Part shown: one piece after another, positions 17,212-26,699 of the stretch
How positions within the stretch are numbered: the first letter of the stretch is position 1
Layout of the letters: every line of letters begins with the position of its first letter
Assembly: GCF_014841135.1 (NCBI RefSeq)
Contig: NZ_JACYTN010000032.1
Span: 1 to 40,599 of the forward strand
Length of the DNA stretch: 40,599 nt
Direction: 5' to 3'
Source: Paenibacillus arenosi
GTDB lineage: Bacteria; Bacillota; Bacilli; Paenibacillales; Paenibacillaceae
Position numbers and translations under genes: made by a program
The notes under the pieces: generated by a model
Told to the model about the DNA's origin: nothing
The model's input: only the letters and a program-made list of their open reading frames with translations
The model's database searches: none

Positions 17212-18489
17212 ATGAGCAATCAAGATCAAGAGTTTTCGTGGCAAGCGGTACCGAAAACGCAGAGAAACCATTTTTGGAAGACATTATCCGTAATGTTGGG
17301 ATTCACTTTCTTTTCGGCAAGTATGTTGGCAGGGGGAACGCTGGGAGTCAGCTTGACGTTCATGGAGTTCATTGGAATTGTACTGGTAGGAAATTTGGTA
17401 CTCGGCATCTATACAGGATCGCTGGCTCATATCGCAGCCAAAACAGGACTTTCCACGCATTTGCTGGCAAAATATTCGTTCGGTGAGAAAGGTTCGTACC
17501 TGCCTTCGTTCCTGTTAGGCTTCACACAGGTCGGATGGTTCGGCGTCGGCGTCGCCATGTTCGCGGTTCCGGTAGCCAAAGCCATGGATTGGAACGTGTA
17601 CCTGTTGATCTTTTTGTTCGGTTTCGCAATGACGGCAACAGCCATTTTCGGTATGAAGTCGCTCGTCATTCTGGGCTATATTGCGGTTCCGGCCATTGCC
17701 ATTCTCGGTAGTTACTCGATGTTCGAAGGAGCAGCATCGCTTGGTGGTTTGCAAGGGTTGCTCGATTACACGCCAACAGAGACGCTTACGATGGCAGCGG
17801 CATTGACCATTTGTATCGGGTCGTTCATAAGTGGTGGAACGTTGACACCCGATTTTGCCCGGTATTCCAAGACATCCAAACAGGCGGTTACGGCAACAGT
17901 CGTTGCGTTCTTCTTGGGAAATTCACTCATGTTCCTGTTCGGCGCAGTAGGTGCAATGGCCTATAAGCTGGCTGATATCTCAGAGGTCATGTTCCTGCAA
18001 GGTTTGACCATTCCTGCGATCATTGTTCTGGGGTTGAATATTTGGACGACCAACGATAATGCCCTTTACGCTTCCGGATTGGGTTTTGCAAACATCACTA
18101 AGATTTCGAAAAAGCTTCTCGTCGTTGTAAACGGCATCGTGGGTACTATATTTGCCATGTGGATGTACAACAATTTCGTAGGTTTCCTGAGTGTGCTCAG
18201 CGCTGCGGTACCGTCCATCGGGGCTATCATTATCGCGGACTACTTTTTTATAAAGCGAAGAAACTATAAACCATTTGCCGATACAACATTCATGAGTGTG
18301 AACTGGATAGCGATGGTCGCTTGGGCCCTCGGCGTTGCCTTCGCTCAGCTGGCTCCAGGAATTACGCCATTAAATGCACTGATTGGTACGGCTGTAGCTT
18401 ACATCGTGTTGATGCTTATCGTTCCTGCGAAAGAATCTAAAGAAAAGGGGAAAATAAATGATTATACAGAACGCCAAATTGCGGGGTAA
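17212..18489 (+). CDS. codB: Cytosine permease CodB
   Basis: The 425-residue protein is an NCS1-family proton or sodium symporter with about twelve hydrophobic segments. The N-terminal cytoplasmic stretch with the W.K...[11 protein letters not shown] type segment, [18 protein letters not shown], and [19 protein letters not shown] (about 202-220) agree with CodB. It imports cytosine for deamination by the adjacent CodA. GGAGG precedes the ATG at 17212. It is the first gene of a two-gene unit under PyrR-type attenuation, so uptake should rise when pyrimidine nucleotides are low. It overlaps codA by 32 bases. Confidence 0.93.
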   Translation: MSNQDQEFSWQAVPKTQRNHFWKTLSVMLGFTFFSASMLAGGTLGVSLTFMEFIGIVLVGNLVLGIYTGSLAHIAAKTGLSTHLLAKYSFGEKGSYLPSFLLGFTQVGWFGVGVAMFAVPVAKAMDWNVYLLIFLFGFAMTATAIFGMKSLVILGYIAVPAIAILGSYSMFEGAASLGGLQGLLDYTPTETLTMAAALTICIGSFISGGTLTPDFARYSKTSKQAVTATVVAFFLGNSLMFLFGAVGAMAYKLADISEVMFLQGLTIPAIIVLGLNIWTTNDNALYASGLGFANITKISKKLLVVVNGIVGTIFAMWMYNNFVGFLSVLSAAVPSIGAIIIADYFFIKRRNYKPFADTTFMSVNWIAMVAWALGVAFAQLAPGITPLNALIGTAVAYIVLMLIVPAKESKEKGKINDYTERQIAG

Positions 18490-19729
18490 AGAAGGTTTAT
18501 GGAATATCGTCGTGAAAGACGGGAAGTTTGAACAAATTACGCAAGCACAGGAAGAAGCCACTACAGATGAAGAAATAATTGACGTCAACGGTTCGCTTGT
18601 GCTACCGCCATTCATTGAACCTCATATTCATCTGGATACAACGTTAACGGCGGGCGAGCCAGAATGGAATTTGAGCGGAACGCTATTCGAAGGCATCCAA
18701 CGCTGGTCAGAACGCAAGGCGTTCCTAACACATGAAGATGTCAAAACCCGCTCTAAAACGGCACTGAAATGGCAGATCGCACAGGGCATCCAACATGTAC
18801 GAACGCATGTAGACGTCACTGATCCAAGCTTGACTGCAGTTAAAGCTCTACTTGAAGTGAAAGAAGAAATGGCACCTTACATGGACATCCAGCTTGTCGC
18901 TTTTCCACAGGAAGGCATTCATTCTTACCCGAACGGCGTGGAATTGCTAGAAGAGGCGTTGAAAATGGGCGTGGACGTGGTCGGCGGCATTCCGCATTTC
19001 GAATTCACGAGGGAATATGGCGTTGATTCGATGAAGGTCGCATTTGACCTCGCTGAAAAATACGACCGTCTCATCGACATCCATTGCGACGAAATCGATG
19101 ACGAACAATCCCGTTTCTTGGAGGTCGTCGCGAAAGAAGCCTACGAACGCGGACTGGGCTCCCGCACGACGGCAAGCCATACGACGGCGATGGGATCCTA
19201 CAATGATGCATATACGTACAAATTGTTTAGATTGCTGAAAATGGCTGACCTTAATTTCGTCTCTAATCCTTTGGTCAACATTCATCTGCAGGGACGTTTC
19301 GATACGTATCCGAAAAGAAGAGGACTGACTCGAGTCAAAGAGCTGCAAGAAGCTGGTCTTAATGTGTGCTTCGGTCATGATGACATCTTTGATCCATGGT
19401 ATCCGCTAGGCACGGGCAACATGCTTCAGGTGTTGCACATGGGCATCCATGCTTCGCAGTTGCTCGGTTACGATCAAATCGTGAATTCAATCGATCTCAT
19501 TACGAAAAATAGTGCAAGAACACTGCATATTGAAAATGTCTACGGCATTGAAGAAGGTAAGCCTGCTAACTTCATCGTTCTTGAGGCAGAAAACGAATAT
19601 GAGGCCATTCGTAAACAGGCCGTAGTGCTTTATTCGTTCAGAGGCGGCCGCAAAATTGCAGAAACAAAGCCGCGTGATACGTCCATCATTTTTGATGGCG
19701 GTTCGGAGAAGATTACTTTCAATAAATAA
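18458..19729 (+). CDS. codA: Cytosine deaminase CodA
   Basis: The 423-residue amidohydrolase converts cytosine to uracil and ammonia in the cytoplasm. Metal and substrate residues typical of bacterial cytosine deaminase are seen: [20 protein letters not shown] (HxH metal site plus the following substrate loop), [29 protein letters not shown] (metal His, substrate Glu), [11 protein letters not shown], and [18 protein letters not shown] (catalytic Asp). Length equals that of E. coli CodA. The ATG at 18458 lies within the end of codB with AGGGGAA before it, so translation is coupled. With CodB it completes a cytosine salvage module. Confidence 0.95.
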   Translation: MIIQNAKLRGKEGLWNIVVKDGKFEQITQAQEEATTDEEIIDVNGSLVLPPFIEPHIHLDTTLTAGEPEWNLSGTLFEGIQRWSERKAFLTHEDVKTRSKTALKWQIAQGIQHVRTHVDVTDPSLTAVKALLEVKEEMAPYMDIQLVAFPQEGIHSYPNGVELLEEALKMGVDVVGGIPHFEFTREYGVDSMKVAFDLAEKYDRLIDIHCDEIDDEQSRFLEVVAKEAYERGLGSRTTASHTTAMGSYNDAYTYKLFRLLKMADLNFVSNPLVNIHLQGRFDTYPKRRGLTRVKELQEAGLNVCFGHDDIFDPWYPLGTGNMLQVLHMGIHASQLLGYDQIVNSIDLITKNSARTLHIENVYGIEEGKPANFIVLEAENEYEAIRKQAVVLYSFRGGRKIAETKPRDTSIIFDGGSEKITFNK

Positions 19730-19974
19730 TTGAATTTATAATCGAATGAAGCATGCCATGTATCAAGCAGAGCCTGCGCATTAACCAAAATCCCCTCATG
19801 GTAGACAGGGTAATAAGAGGACGCGTAATCGTGAACTCTTCCTGGATACAAGAGGGGATCTTCCTTTGCAATAGTACGCTCTTCTTTATCTAATTTAGAT
19901 CTATCCAATTCTTTTCCACGCTTTTTACTTGCTCCGAGTACCTCCTTTACACCTTCAGTCGCCGAACACCTATT
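19730..19974 (-). pseudogene. Possible gene remnant, unknown family
   Basis: On the minus strand an open frame from 19974 to the codA end reads like protein (VKEVLGASKKRGKELDRSK, EDPLLYPGRVHDYASSYYP, EGILVNAQALLDTWHASF), with coding-like composition but no ATG at its start and no natural C-terminal end before running antisense into codA. It may be a piece of a gene truncated at both ends. I do not recognise the family. Confidence 0.25.
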
Positions 19975-20002
19975 TTAATAAATGCTAATAAAAAGCTCTT
20001 TT

Positions 20003-20022
20003 CATACTATAGGGGGGTATGG
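20003..20022. promoter_or_regulatory. G-tract palindrome, possible CsoR/FrmR-type operator
   Basis: CATAC-TATAGGGGG-GTATG forms an interrupted inverted repeat with a central G tract, reminiscent of operators bound by CsoR/CstR/FrmR-family repressors. No such repressor gene is in the window, and the similarity is only by eye. It lies about 170 bases ahead of the flavoprotein gene. Confidence 0.3.
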
Positions 20023-20189
20023 TATATTGATCGTGGAAATAAGGAGGTGAAGCAATCTCAACAATTTCAGAAATGCTTACTAAAGGTATTGAGATCGATC
20101 TATGCATCCTATTGAAAGCACTACAGACAAACTAACTTAACGATTCGTTCAGAAGATAATAAACCATCTAACGAAAGGAATGAAAAGTG

Positions 20190-21599
20190 ATGAGTTTAGA
20201 AGCTCTAAATGAACAAGTAAGAAGGGATCTTTCTTATCTTGCATATGGAGGAGAAGACTGGATACGCCGAACCCGCCATCCTGAGGGGCATGTCTATGAT
20301 GCCGTTATTATAGGAGGCGGCCAGTGTGGCTTAGGTGTAGCCTTTGGGCTACTGCGTGAAAGAATATCTAACATCCTTGTCCTCGATGAAAACGTTGAAG
20401 GATATGAAGGGCCATGGGCAACTTACGCTCGTATGATGACATTGCGTACGGTTAAACATTTGATATCCATTGATCTTGGAGTGCCTTCTCTGACTTTTCG
20501 GTCTTGGTGGGAAGCACAATTTGGGGCACAGAGTTGGGAGGAGGTCGATAAGATTCCACGGAACGATTGGATGAACTATCTACGCTGGTATCGAAAAGTT
20601 CTTCATTTACCTGTTATTAATGAAGTAAAGGTGAAACTGATTGAGCCTACAGGAGATGATGTTTATCGACTGCATATGGAAGGAGCAGGAGCATCTTCTA
20701 ATCCATTACTCGCCCGCAAGGTTATCTTAGCCACTGGTATTCAAGGCGGTGGGGAATGGCATGTACCCTCTATGATTTCCGCAGCATTACCTCGTCACCT
20801 CTATGCACACACCTCAGAAAACATTGACTTTAAGGCCCTAAAAGGCAAGAAAGTGGCCATTTTAGGCGGTGGAGCCTCAGCTTTTGACAATGCCAATTTT
20901 GCATTATCCGAAGGTGTGGGGTCGGCTCATGTGTTTGTCCGCCGCACGGAAATGCCACGTATTAACCCAATGAGACAAATGGGGGTGTCAGGTCTAATTG
21001 AACGTTTTCATGTACTATCTGATGCTGATAAATATGCCATTATAGACCATTACTTAAAGCATCAACCTCCTACAAATGACACATTTGAACGCGCAGCTTC
21101 ACAGCCCGGGTTTCAATTACACTTAGGTGCACCATGGATTGACGTTCAGTATGAAGCTGAAAAAGCCGTTGTCACTACTCCCCAGGGTAACTTCACTTTT
21201 GACTTTCTAATCATTTCCACTGGTCTTGTAACCGATCATTCTCTACGTCCAGAGCTTAAGCTGTTTGAGCCTTATATTGCACGTTGGGGCGACTATTATC
21301 ATGCACCTGCTGAAATCGCCAACCATAAGCTTGATGCGTATCCTTACCTTGGCCCTGACTTTACTTTCACATGCCGCGATAAAAAGGATTCAAAGTTACT
21401 TCATGGGCTTTTTGTATTTAACTTTTCAGCATTAGTTAGTTGTGGCATCTCAGCCTCTTCGCTTCCGGGAATGAGATATGGGATACCTAGACTCGTCTCA
21501 GCTGTTGCAGACCAATTGTTCTCTGATAATCGTGAGGAGATTTTGAAAAGCATCTATTCTTATAATGAAGCTGAATTTGTTGGGTTAATGGGAGGGTAG
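20190..21599 (+). CDS. FAD/NAD(P)-binding flavoprotein (monooxygenase-like)
   Basis: The 469-residue protein has two dinucleotide-binding folds: AVIIGGGQCGLGVAFGLL near residues 39-56 (FAD) and KVAILGGGASAFDNANFAL near 222-240 (NADPH), with IIST.GL near the C-terminal third closing the FAD site. This resembles the flavin-dependent N-hydroxylating or Baeyer-Villiger monooxygenase-like group, but family-defining fingerprints (FxGxxxHxxxW) are not present, so the reaction is unknown. ATG at 20190 follows AAAGGAA; an in-frame GTG lies one codon earlier. An EamA transporter gene follows after four bases, so the enzyme may modify a small molecule that the transporter exports. Confidence 0.8.
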   Translation: MSLEALNEQVRRDLSYLAYGGEDWIRRTRHPEGHVYDAVIIGGGQCGLGVAFGLLRERISNILVLDENVEGYEGPWATYARMMTLRTVKHLISIDLGVPSLTFRSWWEAQFGAQSWEEVDKIPRNDWMNYLRWYRKVLHLPVINEVKVKLIEPTGDDVYRLHMEGAGASSNPLLARKVILATGIQGGGEWHVPSMISAALPRHLYAHTSENIDFKALKGKKVAILGGGASAFDNANFALSEGVGSAHVFVRRTEMPRINPMRQMGVSGLIERFHVLSDADKYAIIDHYLKHQPPTNDTFERAASQPGFQLHLGAPWIDVQYEAEKAVVTTPQGNFTFDFLIISTGLVTDHSLRPELKLFEPYIARWGDYYHAPAEIANHKLDAYPYLGPDFTFTCRDKKDSKLLHGLFVFNFSALVSCGISASSLPGMRYGIPRLVSAVADQLFSDNREEILKSIYSYNEAEFVGLMGG

Positions 21600-21603
21600 G
21601 AAA

Positions 21604-22476
21604 GTGGATAAAGTTTTTACAAAATCGACGGGTGCATTACTAGTATTAGTCTTTATTTGGGGTGGAAGTTGGCCGATTTATAAAATGGCTGTGCCTTATA
21701 CGCCCCCGTTATTATTTGCAGGTATGCGTACATTGATTGGGGGCCTTATACTTGCAGCTCTCTTATATAAAATGAGAAACAAGATCAAATGGCATGAAAA
21801 TGGGGCTAAATATTGTATTTCAGCATTTTTCAATACGATTCTCTTTTTTGGATTACAGACGGTAGCGCTCAATTATTTGCCAGGAGGACTGTTGTCAGTA
21901 CTTGTCTATTTTCAGCCCGTTCTACTTGGAATATTTGCTTGGATATGGCTTGGAGAGTACATGTCGCCGTTAAAAGTTATAGGTTTGATTATCGGATTTC
22001 TTGGCATTGTATTTGTCAGTGTGGATGGATTAACCGTTCATGTATCGGTCATTGGTGTTGTCTTAGGGTTGCTTATGGCATTGAGCTGGGCACTTGGTGT
22101 CGTTTATGTGAAGAAGGTGCGCAAGGAAGTAGATGCTTTCTGGATGGTGTCTTTGCAGTTTATTATTGGTGGAGTTGTTCTAATAGGAACTGGAAGCATT
22201 ATTGAAAATTGGTCAGCTATTGAATGGAATAGTAAATACCTTTTTGGACTCGGGTACGGCTCTACTTTTGGCATTCCACTGGCATACATCATTTACTATA
22301 AACTTATAAATGCGGGAGAAGCCAGCAAAGTCGGAACATTCACCTTTCTTGTACCGATCATTGCCGTATTCATTAGTACGTTGTTCCTAAATGAACCGAT
22401 AACTTACCGCCTTATCGTAGGTCTATTACTCGTAGGTGTAAGTATATATTTGGTGAATCATCGTGGAAAATTATAA
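21604..22476 (+). CDS. EamA/DMT family transporter
   Basis: The 290-residue protein has ten predicted membrane segments arranged as two EamA repeats, each with the typical LVFIWGGSWPIYK...P opening and G..L..E pairs (IWLGEYMSPLKVIGLIIGFL; FLNEPITYRLIVGLLLVGV). Drug/metabolite transporters of this type usually export amino acids or other metabolites. GTG start at 21604 follows GGGAGGG. It is the second gene of an operon with the upstream flavoprotein (four-base gap). Substrate unknown; a product or substrate of that enzyme is plausible. A terminator-like hairpin stands at 22681-22722. Confidence 0.85.
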   Translation: MDKVFTKSTGALLVLVFIWGGSWPIYKMAVPYTPPLLFAGMRTLIGGLILAALLYKMRNKIKWHENGAKYCISAFFNTILFFGLQTVALNYLPGGLLSVLVYFQPVLLGIFAWIWLGEYMSPLKVIGLIIGFLGIVFVSVDGLTVHVSVIGVVLGLLMALSWALGVVYVKKVRKEVDAFWMVSLQFIIGGVVLIGTGSIIENWSAIEWNSKYLFGLGYGSTFGIPLAYIIYYKLINAGEASKVGTFTFLVPIIAVFISTLFLNEPITYRLIVGLLLVGVSIYLVNHRGKL

Positions 22477-22865
22477 ATGCTTCATTTTTCAAATGAGCGC
22501 GAGCAAAATGTAATACAGAAGAGTAACAGCGTAAATTCTGCATATATAATGTTACTGAAGAACCAACTCCTATCGTGAGTAATGAGCCGATCCTAGTCTT
22601 TTGTATGCGTTGTAAGATGTAAAAAACGCTCAGCGTATTTTCCCCACCTATGCATTGTTGAAATCTATGATCCGGTCAGAAAACATACTAACATGGCTTA
22701 GAAAGACCATGTTAGTATGTTTGTTAATAGAAACTGACAAAAAAGTAGCCTGACATTATAATTGTAATATATATCCTACATAAGAACTGGCCGGGAGGAG
22801 CGGCGTGCAAGATTAAGTAATGTATTTAATGGGCAACTATTTCTACCGAGGAGGGAGAAATTCCG
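22477..22865. other. Intergenic region before secA2
   Basis: About 390 bases with no gene seen. It holds a strong hairpin (22681-22722) and, closer to secA2, an AT-rich stretch that should contain its promoter, with GAGGAGGGAG just ahead of the ATG at 22866. Confidence 0.5.
22681..22722 (+). terminator. Terminator after the flavoprotein-EamA unit
   Basis: AAACATACTAACATGG (22681-22696) pairs perfectly with CCATGTTAGTATGTTT (22707-22722) around a 10-base loop, followed by GTTAATAG. The T content is modest; it lies 200 bases after the EamA stop. Confidence 0.6.
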
Positions 22866-25141
22866 ATGAATATAGCCGTCAAGTTGTTACGACAATTCAA
22901 AGACCGCACTGCCCGACATAAGCTGAAAGGCTATCGAGACAAAACGGAACTTATCAGGAAACGAAATTTGGAAGCATGGGACGAAAAGCAGCTGCAGGCG
23001 GAATCTCTCCGGCTAAAAAAGGAAGCAAGATCAGGTACGCCTTTGGACGAGCTGCTTGTCGATGCCTATGCGCTAGTCTGCGAGACAGCGAAGAGAAAGG
23101 TTGGATTACAGCCTTACGATGTCCAGATCATGGCTGCCATCGCTCTGCACGAGAGATTTTTGATCGAGCAGCATACCGGTGAAGGAAAAACGCTCTCTGC
23201 TGTTATGCCTGCTTATCTCAATGCGCTGTCTGGTGAAGGCGTTCATGTGCTCACTTTTAACGACTATTTGGCAAATCGAGATGCGGAGTGGATGGGCCCG
23301 ATCTATCGTTTCCTCGGATTAACGGTAAGCTCGGTTCAAGCAGGCATGAGCCAGTCCGAAAAACGAGGAGCGTACACCGCAGACATAACCTATGTTACGG
23401 CCAAAGAGGCAGGCTTCGATTATTTACGCGACACGATCGCACTCATCGAAGCTGATACTGTGCATCGTCCTTTCCACTATGTCATCGTCGACGAAGCGGA
23501 TTCACTGCTGCTCGACGAAGCACGGGTACCGTTAGTCATCACCGGTGAGTCGGGCTCTTCCAGCAACGACGGTACTCGTTTCGCAGAAGTAGCTAGGCAG
23601 CTCGAGCAAGACGAGCATTACGACTTCGATGATTTCCAGCGGAATGTTTATTTGAATGAAGCAGGAGCAGCGAAAGCGGAGTTGCTTCTGGGATGCGGCA
23701 ATTTGTACGATAGCCATAATAGTCATTTATTAACGTCATTAAATTGCGCGCTGCATGTAGAATCGTTATTAAAAAGAGACGTCGATTACATCGTCCGAGA
23801 CGGGAACATCGAATTGATTGAAGAATATACAGGACGCGTGGCGGAGAACAGGTATTTGCCGGACAGGTTGCAAGCCGCACTTGCGGCTAAAGAAGGGCTA
23901 CAGTCGAAAGCCGACGGGAAAATTCTCGGTATGATCACCCTACAACACTTTCTTAGCCTGTATCCGAAAATGTGCGGAATGACAGCTACTGCCCACGCTT
24001 CCGCAATGGAATTTGAAGAAATTTATGCGCTGCAGGTCGTGCAAATCCCGTCGAATCGGCCAAACATACGGATCGACCATCCGCACCGAATTTATACCCA
24101 TAAAGAAGCCAAACTTAAAGCACTTGTACAAGAAATCTCTCCGTCCATGCGACGGGACGTCCTATTCTCATTGGTACGTCAAGTGTAGAGGAGTCTGACA
24201 TGCTAGCGGAGGCGCTAGCGGTTATCGATGTACCTTGCCATGTTCTAAATGCAAAAAACGACAAAAAGGAAGCCGAAATCATCGCCAAAGCGGGAGAAAT
24301 CGGCGCCGTGACGGTGTCTACGAATATGGCAGGACGCGGCGTAGACATTCGGCTCGGCGGCGGGAGCCCCACGCAAGCAGAGGTTGTCGCCAAGCTTGGC
24401 GGGTTATACGTGATAGGTACACATGTAAACGAAAGCGTGCGGATCGACGACCAACTTCGCGGGCGTTCCGGCCGCCAAGGTGATCCGGGAGCTTCCGTGT
24501 TTTTCGTAAGTTTGGAGGACGAGTTGTTGCTGCGGTTCGGCATCCATAAAGTGATTCGTGCTCCCAGGCAGGATAAGGCTCTCGAAGATCCGGTGCTCCG
24601 CAGCCAAATTGCGCATATTCAGCGTGTGATTATGGGCCAAAACTTCCATATCCGTCAGGAACTGAACGGTTATTCGGATATGGTGGAGGATCAGAGGCGA
24701 ATTCTATACGAAGAGCGGCTCGGCATTTTAAAAGGCGAGAAGCCGATGAGCCCTTCGGAGCAACGGGTACGGCTTTTTTATATGGACGAGTTCTGGGCTG
24801 ATCATCTTGCCTACGTTTCTTACATTCGCGAAGGCATCCACTTAGAGGGCCTTGCCAGCCGCAATCCAATCGATGAATTTCATGTACAAATCACCCAAGC
24901 CTACGATCAAATTCCCGCTAATATAAATAGAGAGACAGCGAATATGCTTGAGAAGCTCGGAGGTTCGAATGATCCGGCAAAGCGGGAAGAGTTCGGGCTG
25001 AAGAGCCCTGCTTCTACTCGAACTTATATTATTAACGACCAATACATCCAGAATAGGCGCAGCTCATGGAGCGCAGTGCCGGTATTTGCTTTTTGGATTC
25101 GCAAGATGTTGAGTCCACTATTCAGTTGGTCGAAATTTTGA
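22866..25141 (+). pseudogene. secA2: SecA2 accessory translocase ATPase, broken by a frameshift
   Basis: Two adjacent frames together encode a SecA of about 758 residues. The first (22866-24188) holds the nucleotide site HTGEGKTLSAVMPAYLNAL (GEGKT at 105-109), VIVDEADSLLLDEARVPLV, EEYTGRVAENRYLPD and GMTATA. The second (phase changed, from about 24146) resumes with HATGRPILIGTSSVEES, TNMAGRGVDIRLGGG and LRGRSGRQGDPG and ends FSWSKF. The shift lies near 24130-24146 and equals loss of one base (or gain of two); no slippery site is evident. The short C terminus lacks the zinc-binding tail of SecA1, as in SecA2, which exports a subset of surface or glycosylated proteins. No secY2 or glycoprotein gene is adjacent. 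Real mutation or sequencing error cannot be told apart here. Confidence 0.88.
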
Positions 25142-25198
25142 ATGAGAAGCATATAGCAACGAGAACAGAGGGGCGACTCCAGCAATTTCACCAAGCAC

Positions 25199-25237
25199 AA
25201 AGAACACGCCACACTCAGCGTGTTCTTTGTTTTTTTA
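25199..25237 (+). terminator. Terminator after secA2
   Basis: AAAGAACACGC (25199-25209) pairs with GCGTGTTCTTT (25218-25228) followed by GTTTTTTTA. Confidence 0.88.
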
Positions 25238-25317
25238 TAGTGAATCGCGAGTAGAAGGAATTATTCCCCCTCTGTATTTTAAACGCTTGCAAACTGAGTA
25301 GTAGAGGAGGCCTCTTT

Positions 25318-25878
25318 TTATGTAGTCTGTTGTTGTCTACTTCGAACCCATTCCATCGCTAATTGAACATGTTTCTCTAGCATAGTCATATCATCATTTA
25401 AGTATCTCATAAATAGCAAACCGTGAATCATAGAGAAAAGGAACGTTGCATCTTCCCGATTAGGTAGTACCTGTTGAAGAGTTACAATATACTTTTCACC
25501 AATTGCATGAAGAGCAGCAAGATGTTCCGGCTCTAATTCCGTGCTGCGATAATAATCTAATATAAACAGTGTTTTCTGGATGAAGTAACTTTCCTGTGTT
25601 AGTAAATATCGAAAAAGATGCTGTAGTCGTTGTTCGGCGGTTTCATACGGAAGATCATCCATTCCATGCATAATGTCTTTCGTTGTAAGATGTTGAAGCA
25701 TTTGTCTAAGCAAATCTTTTTTGTCGGGGAAATAATGATAAATTGTTCCTGTAGAAACATCTAGATACTTTGCAATCTGCCGCATCGTTAGCGACGATAT
25801 CGCTTTGCTTGCAAACAAATCGAAACAACGATCTAGCAGCTCTATTCGATAGCTTTCATGATCGACAATCTTAGGCAT
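25318..25878 (-). CDS. TetR/AcrR family transcriptional regulator
   Basis: The 186-residue protein has an N-terminal helix-turn-helix typical of TetR repressors: ISSLTMRQIAKYLDVSTGTIYHYFPDKKDLLRQM over about residues 28-60. The C-terminal helical ligand domain (FLFSMIHGLLFMRYL) is not informative. GAGGTG precedes the ATG at 25878. TetR proteins often control an adjacent divergent gene, but the rightward side is a 670-base leader region without an intact neighbour until the rsgA remnant and phosphotransferase; the original target may have been lost. The gene converges with secA2, separated by its terminator. Confidence 0.9.
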   Translation of the reverse strand: MPKIVDHESYRIELLDRCFDLFASKAISSLTMRQIAKYLDVSTGTIYHYFPDKKDLLRQMLQHLTTKDIMHGMDDLPYETAEQRLQHLFRYLLTQESYFIQKTLFILDYYRSTELEPEHLAALHAIGEKYIVTLQQVLPNREDATFLFSMIHGLLFMRYLNDDMTMLEKHVQLAMEWVRSRQQQTT

Positions 25879-26245
25879 AAGTATTCACCTCAATAGTATC
25901 CATAATTTATATATTATATAACGCACGTTTGACATAACTATATGGGTGAAAATTGTTGAAATCAATACCTACTTCTGTACATTTCCAATAATACTTTATT
26001 GTTGCTATACACTTTTAAATAATCATTTATTTGATCACGAGGGCTGTAACAGCTCAATTTCGCTTGAACGGTTACAGCCCATATTTCCTAGCACGTACAA
26101 CCTCACTCATACCTCTTATTAAAATCCTGATTCCAGTAGTATCTCTGCGCTTTACCATATTGCTATTGATTTCTTACATAGGGTTATGTTTTACTATAGG
26201 TGTAAATTGATTTTCTACTTTTTTCCTGCGAAAGGGGATGTTTTA

Positions 26246-26281
26246 ATGACTGCTTATATGGTATTGGTGGTTTTAACTTAA
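26246..26281 (+). CDS. Possible 11-residue leader peptide of an attenuator
   Basis: ATG at 26246 follows AAAGGGGATGTTTTA and starts an 11-codon frame reading MTAYMVLVVLT, ending TAA at 26279-26281. It precedes a stem formed by ATTCCAA (26302-26308) and TTGGAAT (26323-26329) and a series of terminators. Short leader peptides of this kind, with hydrophobic residues, stall ribosomes in the presence of antibiotics in known resistance-gene leaders. That it is translated is inference. Confidence 0.35.
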   Translation: MTAYMVLVVLT

Positions 26282-26337
26282 CCGAATATCGGGCATAGGG
26301 AATTCCAATCTTTGTTTATAGCTTGGAATGAGAAAAA

Positions 26338-26362
26338 ACGGGACTATCACCCGTGTTTTTTT
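26338..26362 (+). terminator. First tandem leader terminator
   Basis: ACGGG (26338-26342) pairs with CCCGT (26350-26354), extended by flanking A and T runs (AAAAAA upstream, TTTTTTT downstream). It is the first of three successive terminators in the leader before the rsgA remnant. Confidence 0.7.
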
Positions 26363-26405
26363 GCTATGCCGTAAACAGTAACCTTTCGTGAATACTGCTG
26401 TTAGC

Positions 26406-26434
26406 GGGATACGATGATGGTCGTATCCCTTTTT
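26406..26434 (+). terminator. Second tandem leader terminator
   Basis: GGGATACGA (26406-26414) pairs with TCGTATCCC (26421-26429) and is followed by TTTTT. A minor stem AAGCC/GGCTT with TTTTC follows at about 26441-26459. Confidence 0.8.
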
Positions 26435-26461
26435 GCTTATAAGCCGATTTTTGGCTTTTCG

Positions 26462-26509
26462 CCGCGAACAAGCAGCTTCTTAGGAGGCTGCTTGTTCGCG
26501 GTATTTTTA
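26462..26509 (+). terminator. Third tandem leader terminator
   Basis: CCGCGAACAAGCAGC (26462-26476) pairs perfectly over 15 bp with GCTGCTTGTTCGCGG (26487-26501), followed by TATTTTTA. Placed 44 bases before the rsgA-remnant start, it would block expression unless relieved. Confidence 0.85.
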
Positions 26510-26552
26510 TGCCCAAAAACAACTTTCATTTATATAGGAGAGGATCGGTTCA

Positions 26553-26699
26553 ATGATTGATTTGAAACAGTATGGATATATCGAAGCCGAAACACCGCCG
26601 ATAGGATTCATACCTGGAAGAGTTACAGAACTTCAGCGGGATCAATATACCGTCATCACCACACTAGAAACGGAGGATACAAGAAATGAACAACCATAA
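26553..26699 (+). pseudogene. rsgA: N-terminal remnant of an RsgA-like ribosome GTPase gene
   Basis: The 48-codon frame reads MIDLKQYGYIEAETPP, then IGFIPGRVTELQRDQYTVIT, which matches the N-terminal OB-fold start of the long Bacillales RsgA/YjeQ paralogues (about 350 residues), a GTPase that helps mature the 30S subunit. After TVITT the family sequence stops and the frame ends, with the final codons overlapping the start of the phosphotransferase gene by 14 bases. The GTPase and zinc domains are absent. A ribosome binding site (GGAGAGG) precedes the ATG at 26553. Either the fragment is now a translated coupling leader for the next gene or simply a deletion scar. Confidence 0.65.

Noticed and set aside
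18947..19378. Long minus-strand frame opposite codA
   Set aside because: Shadow frame: it is fully antisense to codA, whose motifs are intact.
20049..20125. Small ORFs between the G-tract palindrome and the flavoprotein gene
   Set aside because: The candidate GTG start overlaps the GGAGG with no spacing, and the other frame has no start codon.
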